64,000 nt of DNA from Amycolatopsis sp. GM8 (GCF_021653975.1 NZ_JAJKFK010000004.1:618936-682935); one strand, 5' to 3'; shown: positions 34,973 through 43,315, numbered from the stretch's first letter. Numbers and translations are program-made. The notes: generated by a model not told the origin, from the letters alone.

Positions 34973-36666
34973 GAGGGCAGGACCCACATCGGATTGGTGT
35001 AGAACCACAGGTCCTCCCACGGGTCGGCATCGCCGGGAGTGTCCATCGCGGGGCCGGCCGGATCGACCGCCGCGCCCCGCGGGCCCACCGCGGCGCGCTT
35101 GCCGTCCGTGCCGCGCAGCCGGACGTACAGCGGTGCGCCGATCTCGCCCAGCGGGTGGCTCAGCTCCACGCGCCCGGTCGAGCGGCCCACCTCGAAGGAC
35201 TTCACGACGCGCGTGCCCGGCGCGACGAAGGTGTCGCGGTCCGACACCGGGCCGGTCACGTCGCCCTGGATCACGTCGACGCGGGCGAGTGCCGGCACGA
35301 ACTGCGCCCAGTTGGGCCCGTTCGCGAGATCGATGGTGATCACCAGGTCGACCGCGGTGCCGCGGCGGACGTGCAGCATGCCGCCGAGCGGCACCGAGCC
35401 GTGCCCGTCGCGCGCCCGCAGCCGCACGTCGAGGCCGCTGATCAGGCCGCCGTGGTCGAGCCACACCCGGCCCGCGCGGATGCCGTCCATCACCGCGGAG
35501 TAGGAGAACTCGGTCGCGCCGACCGTGGTCCGGCTGTAGCAGCCGGGCCAGAAATCGGTGTCGGTGAGGTTGAGGTCGGCGCCGTGGACCGGGTCGTCGT
35601 GGCGGCCGTGGGTGTCGAAATCGGTGCCGGGGGCGTGCACCGAGTTGTCCGCGTAGACGTGGTGCGAATCGGAGTTCGCGGTGACCCACCACGGCTTTCC
35701 CTCGGCGAGCAGGCTGTCCCACAGCCCGCCGACGGTCGCGGTCATCCAGTCGAACCCACCCCAGGTGCGGTAGCTCGCCGGCGGATAGCCGGGGAACGAC
35801 TCCGCGCCCGGCGTGCTGTCGTAGATGCCGCGGGCGCCGCCGGGACCGTGCGGGGCGGGGAGCCCGGCGGCCTGGTGGCCGGGCGCGCCTTCCATACCGA
35901 CCGCGATCTCGGGGGCAGCGTCGCGCCAGCCGCGGATCTCGTGCGGCGAGTCGATTCCCTTGCGCGCCGGGTGGTTCGCGAGGAACAACGCGTCGGCCAC
36001 CCGGCGGCGGCGCACGGCGTCGGCGAGGAAGCCGACGCCCGCGACGGCGAGCGCCTCGTTGGCCGGGCTGTCGCCGGACGCGTTGTTGACCACGCCGTCG
36101 TAGGTGTTCTCGAACTCCTTGAGCAGCGAGACTTCGCCCGCGCCGGGGTGCACGAACACGGTGCCGTGCTCGGCGGCCGGGATGTTCCACTCCAATCCCT
36201 GGAACACCAAGGTGTCCGGGATCTGCTCGCGCGCCGCGACGATGTCGGGGTTGACCTTCTCGACGCCGATCCGCGCGTGCGTCTCGCCGCCGTGATCGGT
36301 GATGACGAGCCAGCCGAGGCCGTAGGCGTTCGCGTGCCGCACCTGGTCGATGACCCGGTACTTGGCGTCCTCGCTGTACTGCGTGTGGACGTGGTGGTCA
36401 CCGGCGAGCCACAGGTAGCCGCCGCGGGGTGCCCGGCCCGGCGCGGAGGTCACGCCGCCAGTGGCCAGGCCCGCGCCCAGCAGCCCGGCACTGCGGAACA
36501 CCGCGCGCCGCGAGAAGTCGGCGGGGCTGAGCTCCTCGTCCGGGATCGACGTGTCGGCGGCGGGGGTCAGCCCGGCCGGCTCGTGAGGATGGCGCACGGT
36601 TCCGAGCTTCTCGGGCACCGGCGAACCCGGCATGAACGCCGGAGGTGCATGAGTCATCGGGGACAT
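34969..36666 (-). CDS. Tat-exported PHP-domain metal-dependent phosphoesterase
   Basis: A 565-residue protein. A twin-arginine signal lies inside the N-terminus (DFSRRAVFRSAGLLGAGLAT, about residues 50-70), an unusually long leader. The PHP domain starts with DHHVHTQYSEDAKYRVIDQV, followed by LVITDHGGETH and ANHPARKGIDSPHEIRG, and ends with WVTANSDSHH; these supply the metal-binding His and Asp residues. The C-terminal 200 residues look like a beta-sandwich. It is probably a secreted phosphodiesterase or phosphatase. ATG 36666; it diverges from an ArsR gene across a 43-bp gap with a perfect palindrome. Confidence 0.9.
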   Translation of the reverse strand: MSPMTHAPPAFMPGSPVPEKLGTVRHPHEPAGLTPAADTSIPDEELSPADFSRRAVFRSAGLLGAGLATGGVTSAPGRAPRGGYLWLAGDHHVHTQYSEDAKYRVIDQVRHANAYGLGWLVITDHGGETHARIGVEKVNPDIVAAREQIPDTLVFQGLEWNIPAAEHGTVFVHPGAGEVSLLKEFENTYDGVVNNASGDSPANEALAVAGVGFLADAVRRRRVADALFLANHPARKGIDSPHEIRGWRDAAPEIAVGMEGAPGHQAAGLPAPHGPGGARGIYDSTPGAESFPGYPPASYRTWGGFDWMTATVGGLWDSLLAEGKPWWVTANSDSHHVYADNSVHAPGTDFDTHGRHDDPVHGADLNLTDTDFWPGCYSRTTVGATEFSYSAVMDGIRAGRVWLDHGGLISGLDVRLRARDGHGSVPLGGMLHVRRGTAVDLVITIDLANGPNWAQFVPALARVDVIQGDVTGPVSDRDTFVAPGTRVVKSFEVGRSTGRVELSHPLGEIGAPLYVRLRGTDGKRAAVGPRGAAVDPAGPAMDTPGDADPWEDLWFYTNPMWVLPS

Positions 36667-36680
36667 GTCGGGGTAGACAT

Positions 36681-36696
36681 GTGACCATTAGGTCAC
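36681..36696. promoter_or_regulatory. ArsR-type operator in the divergent promoter
   Basis: GTGACC-ATTA-GGTCAC, perfect 6-bp arms around an AT-rich centre, between the PHP gene (start 36666) and the ArsR gene (start 36710). Typical position for autoregulation by the ArsR protein. Confidence 0.7.
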
Positions 36697-36709
36697 CTAT
36701 TCTCAGGGT

Positions 36710-37030
36710 GTGACCGACGACGACCGGGTGTTCAAGGCACTCGCCGACGCCACTCGCCGGTTCCTGCTGGACCTGCTTTTCGCGCGTGACGGCCGCACGC
36801 TCACGGAGCTGGAGTCCGAGCTGGAGATGACCCGGTTCGGCGTGATGAAGCACCTGAAGGTGCTGGAGGACGCCGATCTCGTGGTCACGCGCCGGTCCGG
36901 GCGGGAGAAGCTGCACTTTCTCAACCCGGTGCCGATCCGGTCGATCCACGACCGGTGGATCGACAAGTACACCGAGCGCCAGGCCTCGGCGCTCACCGAA
37001 CTCAAGGAAGAACTGGAAGGGGAACCATGA
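36710..37030 (+). CDS. ArsR-family transcriptional regulator (AHSA1-linked type)
   Basis: A 106-residue winged-helix protein (DDRVFKALADATRRFLLDLL, then LTELESELEMTRFGVMKHLK, VLEDADLVVTRRSGREKLHF, LNPVPIRSIHDRWIDKY). It has no metal-binding cysteines. GTG 36710 start; it overlaps the next SRPBCC gene by 4 bp (ATGA). Pairs of this kind, a regulator plus an AHSA1-type protein, are common in actinobacteria. It likely binds the palindrome at 36681. Confidence 0.92.
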   Translation: MTDDDRVFKALADATRRFLLDLLFARDGRTLTELESELEMTRFGVMKHLKVLEDADLVVTRRSGREKLHFLNPVPIRSIHDRWIDKYTERQASALTELKEELEGEP

Positions 37031-37527
37031 CCACGACACAGGTGCACCGGATCTACATCAAGGCCACGCCGCAGAAGGTGTGGGACGCGATCATCAAACC
37101 GGAGTGGACCGACCGGTACGGCTACGGCGGGCTCACCGACTACGACCTGACGCCCGGCGCGAAGTTCGAGACCCGGCCCAGCCAGGCGATGATCGACGCG
37201 TCGAAGGCGCAGGGCTACCCCATCCCGGACGCGATCATCGACGGCGAGGTGGTGGAGGCGAAGCCGCCGAGCAGGCTGGTGCTGAAATGGCGGATGCTGA
37301 TGGACCCGGGCGTGGCCGCCGAGGGCTTCAGCACCCTGACGTACGAGATCACCGAAGCCGCCGGCGGCGCGAAGCTGACCGTGCTGCACGACCTCGAGGA
37401 CATGCCGAAACTGGCCTTCATGGTCGACGGCGGCGGCGAAGACGCCACCAACGGCGGTGGGGGCTGGCCGTGGATCCTCAGCGACCTGAAGTCGTTGCTG
37501 GAGACGGGGAAGACGCTCGCGCAGTGA
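37027..37527 (+). CDS. SRPBCC/AHSA1 family protein
   Basis: A 166-residue AHSA1-like (START superfamily) protein: TTTQVHRIYIKATPQKVWDA, IIKPEWTDRYGYGGLTDYDL, PPSRLVLKWRMLMDP, STLTYEITEAAGGAKLTVLH. It is expected to bind a hydrophobic ligand. It is translationally coupled to the ArsR regulator and ends in a strong hairpin, so this is a two-gene unit. The function remains unknown, although such proteins often serve as sensors or carriers. Confidence 0.9.
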   Translation: MTTTQVHRIYIKATPQKVWDAIIKPEWTDRYGYGGLTDYDLTPGAKFETRPSQAMIDASKAQGYPIPDAIIDGEVVEAKPPSRLVLKWRMLMDPGVAAEGFSTLTYEITEAAGGAKLTVLHDLEDMPKLAFMVDGGGEDATNGGGGWPWILSDLKSLLETGKTLAQ

Positions 37528-37533
37528 GCTGGC

Positions 37534-37559
37534 GGGTGGGCCGGTGCGCCGGCCCACCC
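37534..37559. terminator. Hairpin terminator between convergent genes
   Basis: GGGTGGGCCGG (37534-37544), loop TGCG, CCGGCCCACCC (37549-37559): a perfect 11-bp stem with a stable tetraloop. It lies 6 bp after the AHSA1 stop and downstream of the convergent unknown gene. Confidence 0.75.
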
Positions 37560-37623
37560 ACTCAGCCGCAGGTCGCCTTGGCTGGTGGCGCGGCGGGCTC
37601 CTCGCCGGGCTCGCCGCGGCTGA

Positions 37624-38451
37624 TCAGCCGCCGTTCTCCTTGCCGCGGATGCCCGAGGCGACCGCCAGTGCCAGCGCCAGCAGCACCGGGACGTTGTCCG
37701 CCGGCGCGGTCAGTTCGGTCTCGATCTGGTGCAGGTCACCGGTTTCGGCGAGTCGCACGGCGCGGGCCGCCATCGCCGTCGCGCGCAACGCGTCGCCGAG
37801 CAGGCCGATCCCGTCGTGTGGCTCGACGGGGCCGCCGCAGCTGCCGGACACCAGCGCCAGCACCTTGACCGCCCGCAGGTTCGTGCCGGGCAGCTCCCGC
37901 TCGATGTGGCCGAGGACGTCATAGGCCAGCCGCGTCGCCGGGGCACCGTCCGCGCGCCAGCCCAGCGACACCAGCCCGGCCAGCGGGTCGACCAGCTCCG
38001 GGCAGTCCAGCAGCTCGGCCGCCTCGATGATCATGCCGCGCGCCACCAGGTAGTGCGAGGGCACGATGCCGTCGGGCAGCGCGCGGGCGATGGTGCCCAG
38101 CACCACCCTCGCGAACTCCGCCTGCACCGGCCACGGCCACGACGTGACCTCAGCGGCGAACCGGTCCAAGCTGGCGATGTCCCGCTGCTGCGCGTAGTCG
38201 AGGAAGTGCTCGACCGCGATCAGCCAGTGGCTGTCGTCGTGGCGCCAGAGCTGGTCGATCAGCTCGGCCGCCAGGTCCTCGGGCACGACGGTGACGAGCA
38301 GCCGCGCCCACATCGCGACCAGCTCCTCGCGGTGCGCGCTGGCCTGGATCAGCTCGTCCAGCACGGCGTACGCCGCGGCCCGCACCGCGATCGTGCACGC
38401 GTCCGCGGTCCTGGCCACTTCGAGCGCCACGGCCGCGTCCCGGTCGGTCAT
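37624..38451 (-). CDS. Hypothetical helical protein
   Basis: A 275-residue protein, almost entirely alpha-helical and rich in Ala, Leu and Asp (AHREELVAMWARLLVTVVPE, WLIAVEHFLDYAQQRDIASL, AEFARVVLGTIARALPDGIV). No signal, membrane helix or known motif, but the helical-repeat look could be a scaffold. ATG 38451. It is divergent from crtB, with 140 bp between them that contain two GCAATAT direct repeats (38489 and 38501), the only AT-rich patch in that gap. Confidence 0.7.
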   Translation of the reverse strand: MTDRDAAVALEVARTADACTIAVRAAAYAVLDELIQASAHREELVAMWARLLVTVVPEDLAAELIDQLWRHDDSHWLIAVEHFLDYAQQRDIASLDRFAAEVTSWPWPVQAEFARVVLGTIARALPDGIVPSHYLVARGMIIEAAELLDCPELVDPLAGLVSLGWRADGAPATRLAYDVLGHIERELPGTNLRAVKVLALVSGSCGGPVEPHDGIGLLGDALRATAMAARAVRLAETGDLHQIETELTAPADNVPVLLALALAVASGIRGKENGG

Positions 38452-38591
38452 CCGATGCGCCTTTCTGTGTGTTCCGGCGGTCTATCTTGCAATATAGAGC
38501 GCAATATTGGTCGGCAGCACCGGCAGCTTCCCCAGTTCTGCCGCCCGCCCCGGCATCATGGGGGCCTGCACCCGGACCCCAGGAGCGGCCA

Positions 38592-39509
38592 TTGTCCCGG
38601 CGAGAGCTCGCCGCCGCGCGGATCGATCCGCGCCTGCACGAGGCGTACACGCGCTGCCGCACCCTCAACGCCCGCCACGGGCGCACCTACTTCCTCGCGA
38701 CCCGGCTGCTGCGCCCGCACCAGCGGCCCGCGATCCACGCGCTGTACGGGTTCGCCCGCTACACCGACGACCTGGTCGACCACCCATCGCCGGGCGATGT
38801 CGGCGAGCGGCTCGCGCGCGTGCAGGCCGAGCTGGCGGACGGGTTGCGCACCGGGCGCTCGGCGCATCCGGTGCTGGCCGCCCTGATCGACACGACGAAG
38901 CGCTTCGGCATCGACCCGGCGTTCTACGCGGCGTTCCTCGCGTCGATGCGGATGGACCTCACCGTCACCGGCTACCCGGACCGGGCCAGCCTGCGCCGCT
39001 ACGTGCACGGCTCCGCGGAGGTGATCGGGCTGCAGCTGCTGCCGGTCCTGGGCACCGTCGGCGACCCGGCCGAGGCCGCCCCGTACGCGGCCGCGCTCGG
39101 CGAGGCCTTCCAGCTGACCAACTTCCTGCGCGATATCGCCGAGGATCTCGACCGCGGCCGGGTGTACCTGCCGGCGGACGAGCTGCGCGCGTACGACGTG
39201 GACCGGGAGCTGCTCGCCTGGTGCCGCCGAACGACCCGGCTCGACGCGCGGGTGCGGCGCGCGCTGGCCGACCAGATCGCGTTCACCCGCGCGGTCTACC
39301 GGCGCGCACGGCCGGGCATCGCGATGCTCGATCCCGTGTCGCGCCCGTGTGTGGCGACGGCGTTCAGCCTCTACGCTCGGATCCTCGACCGCATCGAGGA
39401 CCACGGGCACAACGTGTTCCACGTGCGGGCGCGAGTCGGCGGCGGGGAACGGCTGGCCCTGGCCGGCGGCGCGGCGGCGCGGGCGCTGTGGGCCCGGGCT
39501 GTGGGTTGA
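38592..39509 (+). CDS. crtB: Phytoene synthase
   Basis: A 305-residue squalene/phytoene synthase. It joins two geranylgeranyl diphosphates to phytoene. Substrate-binding Asp motifs are DDLVD (59-63) and DIAED (181-185), with the RGRVYLP signature just after. I chose the TTG at 38592 because an AGGAG site (38581-38585) lies 6 bp before it and the protein then starts at the conserved RELAAARIDPRLHEAYTRC region. First gene of a carotenoid operon that continues with crtYc. Neither crtE nor crtI is in the window. Confidence 0.95.
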   Translation: MSRRELAAARIDPRLHEAYTRCRTLNARHGRTYFLATRLLRPHQRPAIHALYGFARYTDDLVDHPSPGDVGERLARVQAELADGLRTGRSAHPVLAALIDTTKRFGIDPAFYAAFLASMRMDLTVTGYPDRASLRRYVHGSAEVIGLQLLPVLGTVGDPAEAAPYAAALGEAFQLTNFLRDIAEDLDRGRVYLPADELRAYDVDRELLAWCRRTTRLDARVRRALADQIAFTRAVYRRARPGIAMLDPVSRPCVATAFSLYARILDRIEDHGHNVFHVRARVGGGERLALAGGAAARALWARAVG

Positions 39510-39522
39510 GGGAAGGCGGAGG

Positions 39523-39828
39523 ATGGATCACTGGCAGTACTTGCTGTTGCTGGCCGCTTGCTTGCTCGTGACGCTGCCGCTGGAGCTGACCGGGTCGCGT
39601 GTGTACCGCCAGCCGGTGCGGCTGGCGCGCGCCGTCCTGCCGGCGGCCGTGGTGTTCCTGGTGTGGGACGTGATCGCGATCGCGGCCGGGGTGTGGAACT
39701 ACAACCCCCGCTACCTCGTCGGCCTCACGCTGCCGTTCGGTGTGCCGCTGGAGGAGGCGCTGTTCTTCCTCGTGGTCCCGGTGTGCGGGCTGCTGACCTT
39801 CGAGACCGTGGAGCGGATGCTGCGGTGA
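39523..39828 (+). CDS. crtYc: Lycopene cyclase subunit, CrtYc type
   Basis: A 101-residue membrane protein with three helices. The cyclase domain motif PFGVPLEEALFFLVVPVCGL is near the end, and VWNYNPRYLVGLTLP precedes it. It forms a heterodimer with CrtYd to cyclise lycopene to beta-carotene. ATG 39523 follows GGAAGGCGGAGG. The stop overlaps the crtYd start by 4 bp (GTGA). Confidence 0.93.
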   Translation: MDHWQYLLLLAACLLVTLPLELTGSRVYRQPVRLARAVLPAAVVFLVWDVIAIAAGVWNYNPRYLVGLTLPFGVPLEEALFFLVVPVCGLLTFETVERMLR

Positions 39829-40130
39829 TCGGGTACACGCTGCCGGCGGCGCTGTCCGTGCCCGCCGTGGTCGCGGTCGAGCTGTGGTGGCTGCGCACGG
39901 GTCTGTTCCGCCGCCCGGCCTACTGGATCTCGATGGTCATTGTGCTGGCGTTCCAGATCCTCGTCGACGGCTGGCTGACGAAGCTGTCCGCGCCGATCGT
40001 GCGGTACGACCCGGACCAGCTGACCGGCCTGCGGTTCCCGTTCGACATCCCGGTCGAGGATTACCTGTTCGGGTTCAGCCTCGTCACGCTGACACTGCTG
40101 CTGTGGCTTCGGGGAAGGAAAACCGCATGA
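39825..40130 (+). CDS. crtYd: Lycopene cyclase subunit, CrtYd type
   Basis: A 101-residue membrane protein homologous to CrtYc (WLTKLSAPIVRYDPDQLTGL, then RFPFDIPVEDYLFGFSLVTL, which carries the second PxE(D) cyclase motif). GTG 39825 is coupled to crtYc. Together they act as the split lycopene beta-cyclase used in Brevibacterium, Corynebacterium and Mycobacterium. The stop overlaps the next gene (ATGA at 40127). Confidence 0.93.
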   Translation: MIGYTLPAALSVPAVVAVELWWLRTGLFRRPAYWISMVIVLAFQILVDGWLTKLSAPIVRYDPDQLTGLRFPFDIPVEDYLFGFSLVTLTLLLWLRGRKTA

Positions 40131-40799
40131 CGCTGGAGGCGGCGTTCGATCGCGGCGCCCGCGCGTACGACCGGCTGGTCGGCCTCAACCCCGGCTACCA
40201 CGATCACCTGCGCCGCTCGGCGCTGTCGATTCCCGTTGGCGCGCAACGGGTTCTGGACGCCGGTTGCGGTACGGGCGCCTCGACCCGCGCCCTGCTCGGC
40301 GTCGTCCCGGACGCGGAGATCGTCGCGGTGGACGCGTCGGCCGGCATGCTGGACGAGGCGCGCCGGAAACCCTGGCCGGACAAGGTGAGCTTCCTGCACA
40401 GCCGGATCGAGGACGCCGCGGTCACCGGACCGTTCGACGCGATCTTCTGTGCGTACCTGATCCGGAACCTGCCCGACCCCGGCGCGACGCTCGCCGCGAT
40501 GTCGCGGCTGTTGCGCCCGGGCGGGGTGCTCGTCGTGCACGACTACAGCGTCGCCGACAGCCCGCGCGCGCGGGCTGATCTGGCACGTGGTGTGCTGGTC
40601 GGTGATCATCCCGCTGGGCAAGGTGGTCTCCGGCGACGCGAGCCTGTACCGCTACCTGTGGCGCAGTGTGCTGGACTTCGACGGGGCGACCGCGTTCACC
40701 GCCCGGCTGGGCCGGGCCGGGTTCACGGGGGTGCGCGCGAGCACGATGACCGGCTGGCAGCGCGGCATCGAGCACACCTTCCGCGCGGAGAAGCTGTGA
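40127..40799 (+). pseudogene. CrtT-like SAM methyltransferase with a one-base frameshift
   Basis: From ATG 40127 the protein is a class I methyltransferase (RVLDAGCGTGASTRALLGVV, DAEIVAVDASAGMLDEARR, PFDAIFCAYLIRNLPDPGAT, RLLRPGGVLVVHDYSVADS). At the CG/GGG run 40564-40574 the frame slips by one base. The correct continuation (LIWHVVCWSVIIPLGKVVSG, DASLYRYLWRSVLDF, ending in IEHTFRAEKL) is found in another frame and stops at 40799, exactly overlapping the crtU start. The total length is 3n+1, so removing one G restores the protein. This could be a genuine mutation, a phase-variable slip or a sequencing error. In Streptomyces isorenieratene clusters crtT has the same place next to crtU. Confidence 0.85.
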
Positions 40800-42283
40800 G
40801 CGACCGCAGGCGCGTCCGATTCGCCGCACCCACCGGGCAGGACCGGGTACCGGAGCGCAGGCGGGTCGCCGTGGTGGGCGGCGGGATCGCGGGGCTGACC
40901 GCCGCGACCGCACTCGCCGAGCGCGGCGTCGAGGTCGAACTGTTCGAGCGCGAATCGTACTGGGGCGGGCGGGTCGGCGGCTGGACGACGGACCTGCCGG
41001 ACGGCACCACGGTCGGGATGAGCCGCGGGTTCCACGCGTTCTTCCGCCAATACTACAACCTTCGCGCGCTGCTCGGCCGCGCGGGCGTCGACCTGCGGCC
41101 GGTGCACGACTACCCGCTGCTCGACGAACACGGCCACACCGACACCTTCCGCGGCATCCCCCGCACACCGCCGTGGAACGCGATCGGCTTCGCGTTGCGC
41201 AGCCCCACCTTCACGCTTTCCGCGCTGCGTAAGGTAAACCTGCGTGCCGCACTGTCGCTTGTGGACGTTTCGGTGCCGGGCACCTACGAGCGGCTCGACA
41301 CGGAGAACGCGGCCGACTTCCTGGCGCGGGTCCGGTTCCCCGAGGCCGCGCGGCATCTCGCGTTCGACGTGTTCTCGCGGAGCTTTTTCGCTTCACCGGA
41401 GCGGCTTTCCGCCGCCGAGCTCGCGGTGATGTTCCACCTCTACTTCCTGGGCTCCGCCGAGGGCCTACTGTTCGACGTGCCGCGCGAACCGTTCCACACG
41501 CTGTGGAATCCCGTTGTCGAGCGGCTGCGCGGCCTCGGCGTGACGACGCGTCTCGAAACACCGGTCACCGCGATCGAGCCGGGTTTCACCGTCCACACTG
41601 GACAGAATTCGTACGAGGTCGACGCGGTGGTACTGGCGCTGGAGATCCCGGCGCTGCGGGAACTTGTTGCCACGTCAGGGTTGGGGCCGCCGGAGTGGCG
41701 TGAGCAGATCGCCGAGCAGCAGTCGGCGCCACCGTTCCTGGTGCGCAGGCTCTGGCTGGACCGGCCGGTGCGGGCGGATCGCTCCGCTTTCCTGGCCACG
41801 GGCGGCATGCCGCCGCTGGACAACATCAGCGTGCTCGAACGCTACGACGCCGATGCGGCCGCGTGGGCGCACCGCACCGGCGGATCCGTCGTCGAACTCC
41901 ACGCGTATGCGGCCACGAACCGGGAAACGACGGCGAAGGAATTGCTGTCGCGGTTGCACGCCGTCTACCCGGAGACCCGGCGCGCGCACATCGTCGGTGA
42001 ACGCGAGGAGTGGCGTGCCGACTGCCCATTGCTGGCGCCGCACACGTACTTCCGGCGCCCGCCGATCGTCACCCCGGTGCCGGGCCTGGTGCTGGCGGGC
42101 GACGGTATCCGGGTCGACCTCCCGGTCGCGCTGATGGAACGCGCGGCGACGACCGGCTGGCTCGCCGCCAATCACCTGCTCGGCGGCTGGCGGACCGCCG
42201 GGCACCCGATCACGACCGTGCCCACGCGCGGCCGCTTCGCGTTGTTCCGCGCCCTGAGCCGTGTTGGCCCGCCACGACCGTGA
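40796..42283 (+). CDS. crtU: FAD-dependent carotenoid desaturase/methyltransferase, CrtU type
   Basis: A 495-residue FAD oxidoreductase. The ADP-binding motif is VAVVGGGIAGLTAATALAER (about 24-43); GGRVGGW follows near residue 57. GMSRGFHAFFRQYYNLRALL is characteristic of CrtU rather than CrtI. CrtU converts beta-ionone rings of beta-carotene to aromatic rings, giving isorenieratene. GTG 40796 overlaps the end of the methyltransferase. The frame is open upstream only because of the frameshift there, so a fused 718-residue product is unlikely to be the normal one. Confidence 0.9.
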   Translation: MSDRRRVRFAAPTGQDRVPERRRVAVVGGGIAGLTAATALAERGVEVELFERESYWGGRVGGWTTDLPDGTTVGMSRGFHAFFRQYYNLRALLGRAGVDLRPVHDYPLLDEHGHTDTFRGIPRTPPWNAIGFALRSPTFTLSALRKVNLRAALSLVDVSVPGTYERLDTENAADFLARVRFPEAARHLAFDVFSRSFFASPERLSAAELAVMFHLYFLGSAEGLLFDVPREPFHTLWNPVVERLRGLGVTTRLETPVTAIEPGFTVHTGQNSYEVDAVVLALEIPALRELVATSGLGPPEWREQIAEQQSAPPFLVRRLWLDRPVRADRSAFLATGGMPPLDNISVLERYDADAAAWAHRTGGSVVELHAYAATNRETTAKELLSRLHAVYPETRRAHIVGEREEWRADCPLLAPHTYFRRPPIVTPVPGLVLAGDGIRVDLPVALMERAATTGWLAANHLLGGWRTAGHPITTVPTRGRFALFRALSRVGPPRP

Positions 42284-42328
42284 GTTGGCCGCGCACGCGG
42301 CAAAGTCAGCGACGCAGCGGGCCAACAC
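42261..42328. terminator. Hairpin/inverted repeat between crtU and the convergent Rieske gene
   Basis: GTGTTGGCCCGC (42261-42272, inside the end of crtU) is the exact reverse complement of GCGGGCCAACAC (42317-42328). Related shorter units (GTTGGCCGC, GGCAAACACGCC) fill the space between and after. Likely a bidirectional terminator built from another local repeat family. Confidence 0.6.
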
Positions 42329-42358
42329 GCCCGCGGGGCGGGCAAACACGCCGGGAGG

Positions 42359-43315
42359 TCAGGAGCGCAGGGCGTAGCGGCGTTCGGCGTAGGCGAGGTC
42401 GTCGCGCCAGAGGCGGGCCGCGGCGCGGCGCATGAGGGGGCGGATCGCCGGGGCGGCCTTGCGGGCCAAGGCGAACCCGGGGCGGTCCGACGTGGCGATG
42501 GTCGCCTCGATGACCGCCGTCCGGGGCCGGCCGTCCGCGCCCGGGCCGAGCGGGGTCGCGTGGGTCTCGACGACGCTGCCTTCGCCTTCGCCTTCGGTGA
42601 TCGTCATGACGACCGTGCGCGGCTCGGGGCAGGCGAACTCGGCGCGCACCGGCACCCCGATCCCGGGCGCGACCCGGAAGGTCACGTCGACCACGAACCG
42701 GTCGTCGGGCGGCTCCGGCACGGCGCGCACGGTGAGCCGGGTGAACGAATACGGGTGGAACCACGAGCCGTGCCACGGGTCGAGGCGGTTGGCGATGATG
42801 TCGCCGGGCTCGCACACGCCGTCGACCCTCGTCACGACCGCGACGCTGCCCGCGAGCGCCGGGCGCGCGGGAAGGACCGGTTCGGGCAGCGGATCTTCGG
42901 GCCCGTCGAGCCGCACCCAGGCGAGCACGCCGTCGTCGTGGCTGGGCAACGGTTCCCAGCCGAACCGGCCGTCCGCCCCGACGGGCAGACCGTGCCAGCG
43001 GCAGACGAGCGTGTCGCACACGACGCGGCCGTGCGCGAGCGGCGCGCCCAGGTGCGGGCACTCCCCCGGGCCGACCAGCAGCGTGCCGGCCCGGTCCCGC
43101 CACGCGACGAGTTCCCGGCCGTCGACCCGGGTCCCGAATGGACGGTCCGCCCGGATGTCGGTGCTGGCGGCGAAGACGAACCAGTTGCCCGACGCGCGTG
43201 CCCCGGCCCGTTTCGCGGCCGCTTCGATCAGTGCGGGTGACGCGTCGCCGAAGGTAGGCTCCTGCGCGGACCACAGCGCGCGCGGCACTCGCTGGATCGG
43301 CCACCGACGTGCCAT
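42359..43315 (-). CDS. Rieske 2Fe-2S protein linked to the carotenoid locus (DUF5914-like)
   Basis: A 318-residue protein. The N-terminal Rieske domain has Cys86-Pro-His88 (GECPHLGAPLAHG) and Cys105-Arg-Trp-His108 (LVCRWHGLPVG). The C-terminal domain of about 180 residues (GDIIANRLDPWHGSWFHPYS onward) may be a catalytic or SRPBCC-like fold; no clear mononuclear iron 2-His-1-Asp triad is evident to me. ATG 43315 (MARRWPIQRVPRALW). Such genes accompany crtU in actinobacterial aromatic carotenoid clusters. Here it is convergent with crtU, so it would be transcribed separately. The reaction on a carotenoid is inference. Confidence 0.85.
   Translation of the reverse strand: MARRWPIQRVPRALWSAQEPTFGDASPALIEAAAKRAGARASGNWFVFAASTDIRADRPFGTRVDGRELVAWRDRAGTLLVGPGECPHLGAPLAHGRVVCDTLVCRWHGLPVGADGRFGWEPLPSHDDGVLAWVRLDGPEDPLPEPVLPARPALAGSVAVVTRVDGVCEPGDIIANRLDPWHGSWFHPYSFTRLTVRAVPEPPDDRFVVDVTFRVAPGIGVPVRAEFACPEPRTVVMTITEGEGEGSVVETHATPLGPGADGRPRTAVIEATIATSDRPGFALARKAAPAIRPLMRRAAARLWRDDLAYAERRYALRS

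Noticed and set aside
39884..42283. Apparent methyltransferase-CrtU fusion protein
   Set aside because: Both the methyltransferase C-terminus in the other frame and the GTGA overlap show that these are two genes. The continuous frame is a result of one base change.
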